NCBI RefSeq assembly: GCF_026191475.2
Contig: NZ_JAOSLC020000002.1
Coordinates: 706,001-770,000, forward strand
Direction: 5' to 3'
Source: Polaribacter ponticola
GTDB lineage: Bacteria > Bacteroidota > Bacteroidia > Flavobacteriales > Flavobacteriaceae
Length of the DNA: 64,000 bases
Part shown: positions 8,157-17,756 of the stretch, piece by piece
How positions within the stretch are numbered: the stretch's first letter is position 1
Layout: the number at the start of each line of letters is the position of its first letter
The notes under the pieces: generated by a model
Databases searched by the model: none
What the model was told of the DNA's origin: nothing
The model's input: the letters and a program-made list of their open reading frames with translations, nothing else
Translations under genes and position numbers: made by a program

Positions 8157-8672
8157 ATGAATACAGAAAGAATATTAAAAATTATGAAATTCTTTTCATG
8201 GTTTGCGTTTATAGGATTAATGATAAAAAGTGGTACTATTTTAGTTACTTATTTATTAAGCATAAGTAATGTTGATGCTGCAAAAAACATGTATGAAGGA
8301 TTAAACCTTTACGAGTATTTAAATTATAGCTTTTTAAACTATACTATCATTGTTTTTTATAAAATAATCTTATTTGCTGTTGAAGCTTACATTGCATATT
8401 TAATAATTCAATTATTAAAAAAACTAAACTTAAAACAACCTTTTAGCATAGATGTACATACATTAATGAAAAAGATAAGTTATGCAATTTTCTACTTGTG
8501 GATAATAGCAATTGTACACAATACACACATTCAAATTATTGGTAAAAAACACAATTTTGAAATGAGTTTATTTTCTAGTGATTTTGTTTTTCTATCACTT
8601 ATCATTTTTATTTTTGCTCAGATTGTAAAACGTGGAATTGAAATTCAATCTGAAAACGATTTAACAATATAA
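8157..8672 (+). CDS. DUF2975 membrane protein (first copy)
   Basis: A 171-residue protein with four predicted membrane helices, near 12-32, 62-82, 105-125 and 140-157. The loop KKLNLKQPFSIDVHTLMKKISYAIFYLW is typical of DUF2975. It ends in SENDLTI, the same C-terminal motif as the next protein, showing that the two are paralogues. The gene starts 3 nt after the zinc-ribbon gene. DUF2975 genes are commonly paired with a small XRE regulator, as here. The biochemical role is unknown. Confidence 0.8.
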   Translation: MNTERILKIMKFFSWFAFIGLMIKSGTILVTYLLSISNVDAAKNMYEGLNLYEYLNYSFLNYTIIVFYKIILFAVEAYIAYLIIQLLKKLNLKQPFSIDVHTLMKKISYAIFYLWIIAIVHNTHIQIIGKKHNFEMSLFSSDFVFLSLIIFIFAQIVKRGIEIQSENDLTI

Positions 8673-8675
8673 ATT

Positions 8676-9179
8676 ATGCGAAAAATTAATATTTTAAAAG
8701 CAATTGTAGATTTACTTTGGTTTTTCTCTATGCCAATAATATTACTAATTGTAGGATTTTCAATTGCAATTTTCTTTGCTGATTTAGGCGATTTAAACGT
8801 CAAAATAAATTCAGTGAATTTTAACAATAACACTTTGTTATCAAAAATATTATTGATTATTTCTGGTCTAAATTATTTATTAATAATTGCAGCTTTGTAT
8901 TTTTTTAGAAAAGTATTAAACTTCTTTATAAGAGTAAAAATCTTTGAAGAAACCGTTATTTTATACTTTAAGAAAATTGGAAACTTACTATCTGTATCCG
9001 GAATTATTTCTCTCACAATTTCTATGGTTAGTAAAGCTTATTTTGAGCAAAAAATAGCTTTAGAATTTGGGTTGAATCAACATTTAGTAATTATTTGTTT
9101 AGGCTTGTTCTTTCTAGTTTTAAGTGAAGTCTTTAAAATTGCAAAACATCAGAAACAAGAAAACGATTTAACAATATAA
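8676..9179 (+). CDS. DUF2975 membrane protein (second copy)
   Basis: A 167-residue paralogue of the preceding gene. It has four membrane helices (near 12-33, 52-72, 103-122 and 135-152), the amphipathic loop FIRVKIFEETVILYFKKIGN, and a C-terminus ENDLTI. It starts 3 nt after the previous stop and ends 1 nt before the XRE gene, so translation is probably coupled. Tandem duplication followed by divergence is likely. Confidence 0.8.
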   Translation: MRKINILKAIVDLLWFFSMPIILLIVGFSIAIFFADLGDLNVKINSVNFNNNTLLSKILLIISGLNYLLIIAALYFFRKVLNFFIRVKIFEETVILYFKKIGNLLSVSGIISLTISMVSKAYFEQKIALEFGLNQHLVIICLGLFFLVLSEVFKIAKHQKQENDLTI

Positions 9180-9180
9180 T

Positions 9181-9387
9181 ATGGCAATCATCGTAAATTT
9201 AGACGTAATACTTGCCAAACGTAAAATGCGTAGTAAAGAATTGGCAGAAATTATTGGTATTACAACAGCAAACTTATCTATTTTAAAATCGGGTAAAGCA
9301 AAAGCAATACGTTTTTCTACATTAGAAGCAATTTGTAAGGCTTTAAATTGCCAACCTTCGGATATTTTAGAATATCAGCAAGATTAA
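9181..9387 (+). CDS. Small XRE-family transcriptional regulator (YozG-like)
   Basis: A 68-residue protein that is almost entirely one Cro/C1 helix-turn-helix: AEIIGITTANLSILKSGKAKAIRFSTLEAICKAL spans roughly residues 21-54 and is followed by the typical CQPSDILEY end. It directly follows two DUF2975 genes, a pairing known in many bacteria. It probably regulates its own cluster; operator sites could not be recognised. Confidence 0.88.
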   Translation: MAIIVNLDVILAKRKMRSKELAEIIGITTANLSILKSGKAKAIRFSTLEAICKALNCQPSDILEYQQD

Positions 9388-9530
9388 AAGCATCTCGATA
9401 CAATTTTACGAGAAAGCAAAATCACTCGATGTGACAGACTAAAACTTTAAAGAAATTTAATTATCAGTTCGAGTGGTTTTTCTTACCAAGGAAGAAAAAT
9501 TGTATCATCAACTTTTTAAATTATCCATAA

Positions 9531-9562
9531 AAAAACTCCAAATTTTCATTCGGAGTTTCTTT
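9531..9562. terminator. Bidirectional terminator between XRE gene and S9 peptidase gene
   Basis: AAACTCC (9533-9539) pairs with GGAGTTT (9552-9558), with an A-rich left flank and a T-rich right flank. It lies between two converging genes. The rest of 9388-9600 holds no gene, only degenerate inverted pieces of the family B repeat. Confidence 0.6.
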
Positions 9563-9575
9563 ATAAAATAAGTTA

Positions 9576-9589
9576 TCGACTGCGCTCGA
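9576..9589. repeat. Family B repeat core
   Basis: TCGACTGCGCTCGA followed by ACTGACA. Identical 14-mer to 4345-4358 and the reverse complement of 62519-62532. It lies just downstream of the S9 peptidase stop. Confidence 0.65.
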
Positions 9590-9600
9590 ACTGACAAATA

Positions 9601-12120
9601 TTATCTATTCATTGGCTTATCTAAATTCATAAACATCAAATCAACATTTGTTGCTTCTTCACCTAATAAATATTTACTAAAATGATCTGCTCTTAGCCAA
9701 AAAGAATATTCTGTCATGCTTCCAAAACCATGTCTTTGCCCAGGCATAATCATAAATTTAAAACGTTTATTGGCTTTAATTAACTCGTTTGCCATTCTAA
9801 TTGTTCCTGCAGGATTCACATTATTGTCCATATCTCCATGAATTAACATTAAATGTCCTTTTAGATTTTTTGCTAAAGATTGATTATCATCAATTTTATA
9901 CTTGTGCGAGATTTTCCCTTTGGCATCAATTTCTTCTTTTACACCATGATGCGTTTCACTCCACCAAGAATTATACACATTATTATCATGATTTCCTGCA
10001 GATGAAACTGCAGCCTTAAAGAAATCTGGATATACTAACATTGCTGCTGTAGACATAAATCCACCACCAGAATGACCGTAAATTCCAACTTTTTCGATAT
10101 CAATAAATTTGTGTTTGTTTGCTAATTGTTGTGCTACATATTTTTTATCTGCTAAACCATAATCACGTAAATTTCCATATCCATAATTATGATACCATTT
10201 AGAACGATCTGGATGACCACCACGGTTTCCTAATGTAATTACCACAAAACCTACTTGAGCCATTCTATCTAAACGATCCATTCTATAAGAAAAAGACTTG
10301 TTTACAGCTTCTGTTTGCGGACCTGGATATACATACTCTAACAATGGATATACTTTTGTAGTATCCATATCAAAAGGCTTATACATAACACCGTAAATAT
10401 CTGTAATTCCATCATCTGCTTTTACCTTAAAAGGTTCTGGAAATTTATATCCAGAAGCCATTAATTGCGATAAATCTGCCGTTTCTAGATCCATAACTTT
10501 ACGTCCGTTTACATCTCTCAATTCAGATTTTGGCACCGTATTTACTCTAGAATAATTACTTACAAAGTATTTATTAGAATCTGCCATACTTGTTCTTGCT
10601 GTAAAATCACCAGGATTTAAAGTTTTTAATCCTGTGCCATTTAAATTAATTCTATAAGAATGTGCGTAATAAGGATCTTGTTTTTTATGAACCCCATTTG
10701 CAGTAAAATAAAGAGTTCTAGTTTTCTCGTCTAATCCTTCAAAATTAGCAACATGATAATTTCCTTCCGTAACCTGGTTTTTTAAATTACCTTCTGTATC
10801 ATATAAATAAAAATGCGCCCAACCATCACGTTCTGCCCAATGCAACATTTCTTTTTCATTATTCAATAAAATTAATGGGCGAGATTCTATGTAGGTATTA
10901 AAACGTTCTTCTATTAAGGTTTTATATTCTCCAGTATTAATGTCTGCAACATTAATATCATATTTTTTACGATCTCTAGAAATTACACTAAAATAGATTT
11001 TTCCTTTTTTTGACAACAATAAAGAAGGTCTAAAATCATCATCTCTACTCGATTGTTTTCTAGGAGCTCTAAATACCGAAATACTTTGCTGACGAACCGT
11101 ATCTAAAGGAACTTTTACATGTGATTTTGTAGGAATGTCAAAAATTAGTAATTCTGATTTGTAATATTCTTGTTCTCCTGGCATGTGGTATTTATACGAC
11201 TCTAAGGTTGGTCTTTTTTTACCAGTTGAGTTAATTACCCATAAATCTTTAATGTGTCTAGAATCCGATTTTTGAAAAACAAACTTTTTAGAATCGTGAG
11301 ACCAAGTACCCCAAACACCTTTTCGTTTGTCTTTATTTTTTTCTTTATCAACATTATCTTCTCTTCCACCCCAAGTATAACCGTAATTTTCCTCACCGTC
11401 TTTGGTCCATTGGTTTTCTACAACTGTACTGTCTTTTTCATCTTTAATAAACTTTTTAAAGTTTACTTTATCCATCCAATAAATATTATGGTTTTTACCA
11501 TATAAAACGATAGAACTATCTGGTGCAATATTTGCCCATTTTTTCCAAGGTTCTTTTTCTTTCTTTTTTGTGTCGATAATGGTTAAACCGTTTCCACCTA
11601 GTCTATATTCTAAATGATAAACCTTCTTTTCCATTTTAGGCTTTTTCTTTTTTGACTTTTTTGCCTTTTTTGTTGATGTTGAATCTTTTTTTACATCTTT
11701 TTTATCCTCCTTTTTTTCATCAACAACCTCAACTTCTTCGGTAGAAGTTACTCTAAAACGAATTGCATTTTCAGCTTTATTAAACTTAAAGCGTAAACGT
11801 GGTAAATGTTTAGCATCATAAGGATCCTTTGTAATTTCTGTTAACCATTTTGCCATTTTTACGTTATCGAAAAGTAATTTTTTAGATTTCTTATCAGCAT
11901 CAACTATATAATAATTAGAGCCTTCAGAAGTTTTATAAGAATACCAAAAACGATTTCCTTTTTTTAGCCAATGCGGACTTACACTTGTAGAGTGCACCAT
12001 TTTGGCTAAGTTTTTAGGCGAATATTTAGCCGCAGCTCTATAATTAGGCTTAGGTGTATCTTGTGCAGAAATTACTAAAACAGTAAATAAAGACAAGAAA
12101 AGAAGTACTATTTTTTTCAT
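9601..12120 (-). CDS. Secreted S9 family (DPP IV-like) serine peptidase
   Basis: A signal peptide (MKKIVLLFLSLFTVLVISAQ) is followed by a long beta-propeller-like N-terminal region and a C-terminal alpha/beta-hydrolase domain. The catalytic triad is visible: Ser684 in GHSGGG, Asp765 in HGDMDNNVNP and His797 in GQRHGFG, with spacing like that of dipeptidyl peptidase IV. A very Lys-rich insert near residues 125-165 (KKEDKKDVKKDS, KKAKKSKKKKPK) is probably a flexible loop. The enzyme likely trims dipeptides or oligopeptides in the periplasm. It is monocistronic, with its own terminator. Confidence 0.9.
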   Translation of the reverse strand: MKKIVLLFLSLFTVLVISAQDTPKPNYRAAAKYSPKNLAKMVHSTSVSPHWLKKGNRFWYSYKTSEGSNYYIVDADKKSKKLLFDNVKMAKWLTEITKDPYDAKHLPRLRFKFNKAENAIRFRVTSTEEVEVVDEKKEDKKDVKKDSTSTKKAKKSKKKKPKMEKKVYHLEYRLGGNGLTIIDTKKKEKEPWKKWANIAPDSSIVLYGKNHNIYWMDKVNFKKFIKDEKDSTVVENQWTKDGEENYGYTWGGREDNVDKEKNKDKRKGVWGTWSHDSKKFVFQKSDSRHIKDLWVINSTGKKRPTLESYKYHMPGEQEYYKSELLIFDIPTKSHVKVPLDTVRQQSISVFRAPRKQSSRDDDFRPSLLLSKKGKIYFSVISRDRKKYDINVADINTGEYKTLIEERFNTYIESRPLILLNNEKEMLHWAERDGWAHFYLYDTEGNLKNQVTEGNYHVANFEGLDEKTRTLYFTANGVHKKQDPYYAHSYRINLNGTGLKTLNPGDFTARTSMADSNKYFVSNYSRVNTVPKSELRDVNGRKVMDLETADLSQLMASGYKFPEPFKVKADDGITDIYGVMYKPFDMDTTKVYPLLEYVYPGPQTEAVNKSFSYRMDRLDRMAQVGFVVITLGNRGGHPDRSKWYHNYGYGNLRDYGLADKKYVAQQLANKHKFIDIEKVGIYGHSGGGFMSTAAMLVYPDFFKAAVSSAGNHDNNVYNSWWSETHHGVKEEIDAKGKISHKYKIDDNQSLAKNLKGHLMLIHGDMDNNVNPAGTIRMANELIKANKRFKFMIMPGQRHGFGSMTEYSFWLRADHFSKYLLGEEATNVDLMFMNLDKPMNR

Positions 12121-12216
12121 CGAGTAAGAATTTGATTAGTTCACGTAAAGTTCTCTAAAACAAACTACCTCACAAGTTTTTAAGATTTTTTTATAAAATA
12201 TTTAACAGTTTTACCC

Positions 12217-12666
12217 TTAATTTAAATTACGCTTTTCTACAAAAAAACGTTTTAAGAGTTGAGAGCATTCGTTTTCTAGAATACCACTCACAACTTTAGT
12301 TTTAGGATGTAACGTAGTGTTTAAATTTACAAAACCTCTTTCTGGCTCAGAAGCACCATATACAATTTTACCTATTTGCGCCCAATAACTAGCGCCAGCA
12401 CACATTTGACAAGGCTCTAAAGTAACATACAATATACATTCTTTTAAATATTTACCTCCTAAAAAATCTGCAGCAGAAGTAAATGCTTGCATTTCTGCAT
12501 GTGCAGTTACGTCATTTAATGTTTCTGTTAAGTTATGTGCTCTTGCAATTATTTGATCTTTAAAAACAACAATAGCCCCAACAGGAACTTCTCCTTTAGA
12601 AAAAGCATTTTCTGCTTCTTGAAAAGCTTTTTTCATAAAATAAGTATCATCAAAAGGTTGTATCAT
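12217..12666 (-). CDS. tadA: tRNA-specific adenosine deaminase TadA (nucleoside deaminase)
   Basis: TadA converts A34 to inosine in tRNA-Arg(ACG). The zinc site is visible as HAE in DVTAHAEMQAF and PCQMC in LEPCQMCAGA. I chose the start at 12666 (MIQPFDDTYFMKKAF), giving 149 residues, the family size; longer extensions upstream read through the dxs start region. It is divergent from dxs, 56 bp away. Guanine deaminase is a less likely alternative. Confidence 0.88.
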   Translation of the reverse strand: MIQPFDDTYFMKKAFQEAENAFSKGEVPVGAIVVFKDQIIARAHNLTETLNDVTAHAEMQAFTSAADFLGGKYLKECILYVTLEPCQMCAGASYWAQIGKIVYGASEPERGFVNLNTTLHPKTKVVSGILENECSQLLKRFFVEKRNLN

Positions 12667-12707
12667 GTTTTTGAATATAAAAATCAATATTACAAAATTT
12701 GATGTTG

Positions 12708-12715
12708 TATTTTTG
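12708..12715 (+). promoter_or_regulatory. TAnnTTTG promoter box for dxs
   Basis: TATTTTTG ends 7 nt before the dxs ATG at 12723, implying a nearly leaderless mRNA. A clear TTG -33 element is not seen. Confidence 0.45.
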
Positions 12716-12722
12716 CCTTCGA

Positions 12723-14489
12723 ATGAAAAATTTGTTAGACAACATATCAAATCCATCTGATTTAAGAAAATTAAATCCAGTACAATTACCTCAAGTCGCA
12801 AAAGAGTTGAGAGCATTTATTATTGATATTGTAGCAACCAAAGAAGGCCATTTAGGTGCAAGTTTAGGTGTTGTAGAACTTACAATTGCATTGCATTATT
12901 TGTTTGACACTCCAAATGACTTATTAATTTGGGATGTTGGTCATCAAGCCTACGGACATAAAATTTTAACAGGTAGAAAAGATAATTTTCATACCAACAG
13001 ACAATTTGGTGGCATTGCAGGATTTCCGTCAAGAAAAGAAAGCGAATTTGATACTTTTGGCGTTGGACATTCTTCTACTTCCATTTCTGCTGCTTTAGGA
13101 ATGGCAATTGCATCAAACTTAAAAGGAGCAACAGAAAAACATCATATTGCTATTATTGGAGATGCTTCTATTGCCAGCGGAATGGCTTTTGAAGCGCTAA
13201 ACCACGCAGGTGTTTCTAAAGCTAATTTATTAATTATTTTAAATGATAATGCTATTGGAATTGATCCTTCTGTAGGTGCTTTAAAAGAGTATTTAACAAA
13301 AGTTAAAACCGATAAAAGATTAGCTGTACAAAATAATATTATAAAAGCATTAAATTTTGATTATTCTGGCCCAATAGATGGCCATGATTTACCTAAAATT
13401 TTATTAGAATTAGACAGATTAAAAAATGTAAAAGGGCCTAAGTTCTTACACGTTATTACAACAAAGGGAAAAGGTTTACAACAAGCAGAAGAAGACCAAG
13501 TAACCTATCATGCTCCAGGAAAATTTGATAAAATTTCTGGAGAAAGAATACAAAAAGAAGCGAGTTTATATACTAAGTACCAAGACGTTTTTGGTAAAAC
13601 AATTGTTGAACTAGCTAAAAAGAATGATAAAATTGTTGGTATTACACCTGCAATGTTAACAGGTAGTTCGTTAAAATTTATGATGCAAGAGTTTCCTAAA
13701 AGAACTTTTGATGTTGGTATTGCAGAACAACACGCAGTTACGCTAGCTGCTGGTATGGCTACACAAGGATTAATTCCGTTTTGTAATATTTACTCAACAT
13801 TTTTACAACGCGCTTATGACCAAGTTATACATGATGTTGCGCTACAAAATTTACCTGTTATTTTCTGTTTAGACAGAGCTGGTTTGGTTGGAGAAGATGG
13901 AGCAACACATCATGGAGTTTTTGATATCGTTTTTTTAAGATGCATACCTAACTTAATAATTTTTGCGCCTAGAAACGAAATTGAATTACGAAACATTTTA
14001 TACACAGCACAATTAGGTTTAAAGAATCCGATTGCAATTAGATATCCAAGAGGAACAGGAACAATTACAGACTGGAAACAACCTTTTAAAACAATAGAAA
14101 TTGGTAAAGGTCTTCAACTTAAAGCAGGAAATGAAACTGCTATTTTAACGATTGGTACCATTTCTAAAAATGTTTCTGAAGCAATTAATTTATTAGAAAA
14201 CAAAAAAGAGATTGCGCATTACGATATGCGTTTTGTAAAACCTCTAGATAAGCAATTACTGCATGATATTTTTAAAAATCATAAAACTATAATTACAGTT
14301 GAAAACGGCACAATAAATGGCGGATTTGGTTCGTCTATTTTAGAATTTGCGTCAGAATACAACTATTTAAATAAAATAAAAATACTAGGAATTCCAGATA
14401 CTTTTATAGAGCATGGTAACATTAATATTCTACAAAGCAAAATAGGTTTAGATGTAAAAAGCTTAACTTCATATTTTTCTAAAGCATAA
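12723..14489 (+). CDS. dxs: 1-deoxy-D-xylulose-5-phosphate synthase
   Basis: DXS makes 1-deoxyxylulose 5-phosphate from pyruvate and glyceraldehyde 3-phosphate with thiamine diphosphate, the first step of the MEP isoprenoid pathway. The ThDP motif GDASIASGMAFEALNHAG lies near residue 146. HQAYGHKILTGRKD is near 74, the central GIAEQHAVTLAAGMA near 332, and the C-terminal transketolase domain ends near GGFGSSILEFA. At 588 residues it is slightly shorter than the E. coli enzyme. An upstream in-frame ATG at 12699 lies on the promoter box, so the start at 12723 is preferred. Confidence 0.95.
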   Translation: MKNLLDNISNPSDLRKLNPVQLPQVAKELRAFIIDIVATKEGHLGASLGVVELTIALHYLFDTPNDLLIWDVGHQAYGHKILTGRKDNFHTNRQFGGIAGFPSRKESEFDTFGVGHSSTSISAALGMAIASNLKGATEKHHIAIIGDASIASGMAFEALNHAGVSKANLLIILNDNAIGIDPSVGALKEYLTKVKTDKRLAVQNNIIKALNFDYSGPIDGHDLPKILLELDRLKNVKGPKFLHVITTKGKGLQQAEEDQVTYHAPGKFDKISGERIQKEASLYTKYQDVFGKTIVELAKKNDKIVGITPAMLTGSSLKFMMQEFPKRTFDVGIAEQHAVTLAAGMATQGLIPFCNIYSTFLQRAYDQVIHDVALQNLPVIFCLDRAGLVGEDGATHHGVFDIVFLRCIPNLIIFAPRNEIELRNILYTAQLGLKNPIAIRYPRGTGTITDWKQPFKTIEIGKGLQLKAGNETAILTIGTISKNVSEAINLLENKKEIAHYDMRFVKPLDKQLLHDIFKNHKTIITVENGTINGGFGSSILEFASEYNYLNKIKILGIPDTFIEHGNINILQSKIGLDVKSLTSYFSKA

Positions 14490-14515
14490 AAAAGGCGCCA
14501 GATGGCGCCTTTTTT
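14488..14515. terminator. Strong terminator after dxs
   Basis: GGCGCC AGAT GGCGCC (14494-14509) is flanked by six A and six T residues. It overlaps the dxs stop and works in both directions; the next gene converges on it. Confidence 0.85.
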
Positions 14516-14532
14516 ATAAACTAAGTTGTAAT

Positions 14533-17500
14533 TTATTCAATTACAATCTTATTTGAAGATTTCTTATTATTACTATCAATTACATTAACAATATAAACTC
14601 CAGCATTTAAGTTTACAGAAACATCTTGTTTTTCTTTATCGTTAAAATCTAAAACAGTTTTATAAACTTGCTTTCCATTAATATCAAAAATAACAACATT
14701 AGATGCTCCTAAATCGCTTTTAGCAAAAATAGTAAAGCTACCATTTGAAACTGTTGGGTAAACAGTAAAAGATTTATCTTCATTTAAAACTGCATCTACA
14801 GAAGCCGTTCTAGCATCAAACTTTCCAGAAAAAATACCTCTACCATGTGTAGCAGCAAACACTGTGTTATCATCACGTAAATCTAAATCTAAAACTTTTA
14901 CATTTTTCATACCATTAAAAGATTGAACCCAAACAGGAGATGAATCACTAAAGTTTGCTGTTCTCCAAACACCTAATTCAGTTCCAATAATAACTTCTTC
15001 TAAATTTAAAGGATTTTGTAAAATTGCTTTAACTGGAATATCTGGGAAATTTCCTTCTTTATTATGCCAAGTTGCACCTGCATCGTCTGTATACCATATA
15101 CTAACAACATTATAATTATGCATTGTCACAAAAATTTCATCTTCACTAACTCCAAATTCAATATCAGAAATACTTCCTACAAAACTAGGTCCAGAAATTT
15201 CTGTCCAAGTTGCTGTTGCATTAGCATTCGTAACCTTTAACAAATCGCCTAATTTAGTACCAACTAAAAGTGTTGTTGATGTAGTAGTGTAAGGAGATAC
15301 AGTTAAAGCTGCAGGAGCAGAGGTCATTAAACTATTTGTTAATTCTGTTTTAAAAATAAACCCTGATAATAAATTTGAATATCTCTTTATTTTAGGCCCG
15401 TTAGTTCCAGAATAATTTGTATATAAAATGTTTAAATTAGAATCTAACTCTTCTTGATTTATAAAATCTCCATTTGAACTAGATTCAGAATTTATTGTTT
15501 TACTAGATCCTGTAGCTAAATTGTATAAATTAATTCCGTCATTATAAACATAATTTCTAATAAAATATTTATCTGTACCATCTTGATCAAAGAATGTATA
15601 TGCACCATCTCCACCATAAGCTTCTATAGAACTATCTACACCAGTATTTGAATCTTCGAATGACTGTGTTCCATTATCTTGTGCTCCTGCTGCAAAATAT
15701 TCTTTTCCATCAAAAGCAGCAGTAGGACCAACACCTACAGAATAAAATTGAGTAATATTTAATCCATTATTTCTAGAACCAGTTACTGTACCTCCATTAT
15801 CTGTATAATACACACCTCCGTCATTACCAAATAACATTTTGTTAGTCTCTCCGTTTCCAAAAACTGCAATGTGTTGATCTGCATGAACTTCTTGAAAATT
15901 AAATCCTCCATACCAGTGAGAAAATTGATCCCAGTTAGCTCCACCATCTGTAGTTTTAAATAAATCTATACCACCTACATACACATTATCATCATCAGTA
16001 GGATTTACAGCAATAAGTAGATCATAAAAAGCTTGAACTCTAGTAAAATCTGCAGCAGTTATTCCGCTATCTGCATCATTAGGTAATGCTGTAGCAGTAG
16101 GGTCTGTAGAAAAAGCATCTTCAGTCTTTAAAATTGCAACACTACCACCTGCTGTTAATTGAGCTAATAAATATATTTTATCAGCGTTTGTTGCAGACAA
16201 AGCTATCTCTGTTCTATTTCCATTAGGAACCGCATAGGTTTCGTTAAAAGTAACACCATCAGTAGAAGAAAATACTCTACCACCACCATCGTTATAAATT
16301 TTACTATTTGTACTAGAAAGCCAAATTTTATTGTCTGCTCCAATCTCTAAATCGTTAGGACATGTAGGGTTTCCATCAGTTGTTTCTGGCAATGATAACT
16401 TCGTCCAAGAAGCTCCACCATCTACAGATTTATATAATCCATAAGTTAAAGATCCCTGTACAGTTGTAGCATTTGCAACACCATAAACAGCATCAGAAAC
16501 ACCTACATAAATTTCAGAAACTTCATTGTTTTTTCTAACTACTACATCATTTATGTGTTGTGGCCCAGGAACTACTACTGCTGTAAATGTTCCTGAAGAA
16601 GGGTTTAAAGAAACTTCAACATCTCCAGAAGCTAAAGCTGTTTCTAACATATCTCCATCTGCCTGAGAAATCATAATAGACGGTATAGCAATTGTAGTAT
16701 CATCACCTCCCATTGGTACAGGATCTCCTGCAATATTATTCATAACTATAACAGCAATTGCTCCTGCATTTTCTGCATTTTTAACTTTTACATCAAAATC
16801 ACAACCTCCTCTACGAATTAAAGCTATTTTACCATTGATATCTGAAGCGTTTGTTAAAGCATTACACCCGCCAGTTGGTGTTCCCGTACCATCATTTGCA
16901 AGTACTATTTTATTAACAATAGCTGTTGTAATTAAAGTACCAAAAGCTGTGGTTGGAAAAGAAATGTAATTTCCCTTAATATTATCTGGTGAAAGTACTG
17001 TGATGTTGTCTGAAGATTGGAAAAAACTTTTTCCTGTTACACCTCCAAAAATATTTGTCCAAGTTGCTCCTCTATCCGAAGATTTCCATAACCCGTCTCC
17101 ATTAGCAGAACCAGTTGTATGACCAACATAAGATTCTCCAGTTCCAGCATAAAAAACATCCATATTATTAGGATCGTAAGTTAAGCTTGAAATTGATAAG
17201 TTATCTGGAATATCTACTTGTACCCAAGTTGAGTTTGGATCAGAAATTTTATCATTTCTCCATAATCCACCACTAACACTTCCTGCAAAAACAGTTTCGT
17301 TAGTTGTGTCATTAGGATCAAACATAACTGCTCTTACTCTACCAGCAACATTATTTGGTCCTCTTTCTATCCAAGGATTATCACTACCATCTCCAGGAAC
17401 TCTTTTTGCAGTTCTATCATCAGATATTTTTTTGAATTTTAAAAATGTTTTCTGGATATGTTTTACCTGTTAAAGGGCTCATTTCATGAAGAAATTCTTG

Positions 17501-17701
17501 TTCTATAAAAGCATTTGGAGGCAACCCCATAGATTTTCTCACTTTCTTAGCCAAACTCATCGTTTTTTGATAAGGATGGTTATTAAAGAATTCTGCATGT
17601 TGCTGTTTTAAGCTTTCATTTTCACTATTATTAGTGGAAAACTTAAAGATAAGTCCAATACCAACAAGCAATACTGCGGTATAAAGTAATTTTTTTGTCA
17701 T
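14533..17701 (-). pseudogene. T9SS-secreted Asp-box/PA-domain surface protein, frame broken once
   Basis: A signal-anchor N-terminus (MTKKLLYTAVLLVGIGLIF) begins at 17701. The first frame stops at 17420. Removing one base of the T7 run at 17427-17433 (A7 in the coding strand) joins it to the long frame and gives about 1055 residues, passing through WIERGPNNVAGRVRAVMFD. Asp-box (BNR/sortilin) motifs recur: SSDRGATW, SVDGGASW, TTDGGANW, TDDAGATW. A protease-associated (PA) domain lies near 260-375 (GCDFDVKVKNAENAGAIAVI). The C-terminal 80 residues are a type A T9SS sorting domain (VYPTVSNGSFTI ... GVYIVNVIDSNNKKSSNKIVIE). It is probably a cell-surface or secreted adhesion or degradation protein; the substrate is unknown. 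Confidence 0.85.
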
Positions 17702-17756
17702 GGTTTGTTTGAATTAATTATTAATGAGATTCCAAATTTAGCTAATTTTTATAGCT

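Noticed and set aside
12667..12816. N-terminal extension of TadA by 50 residues
   Set aside because: It runs across the dxs promoter and start codon, and the shorter protein has the family length.
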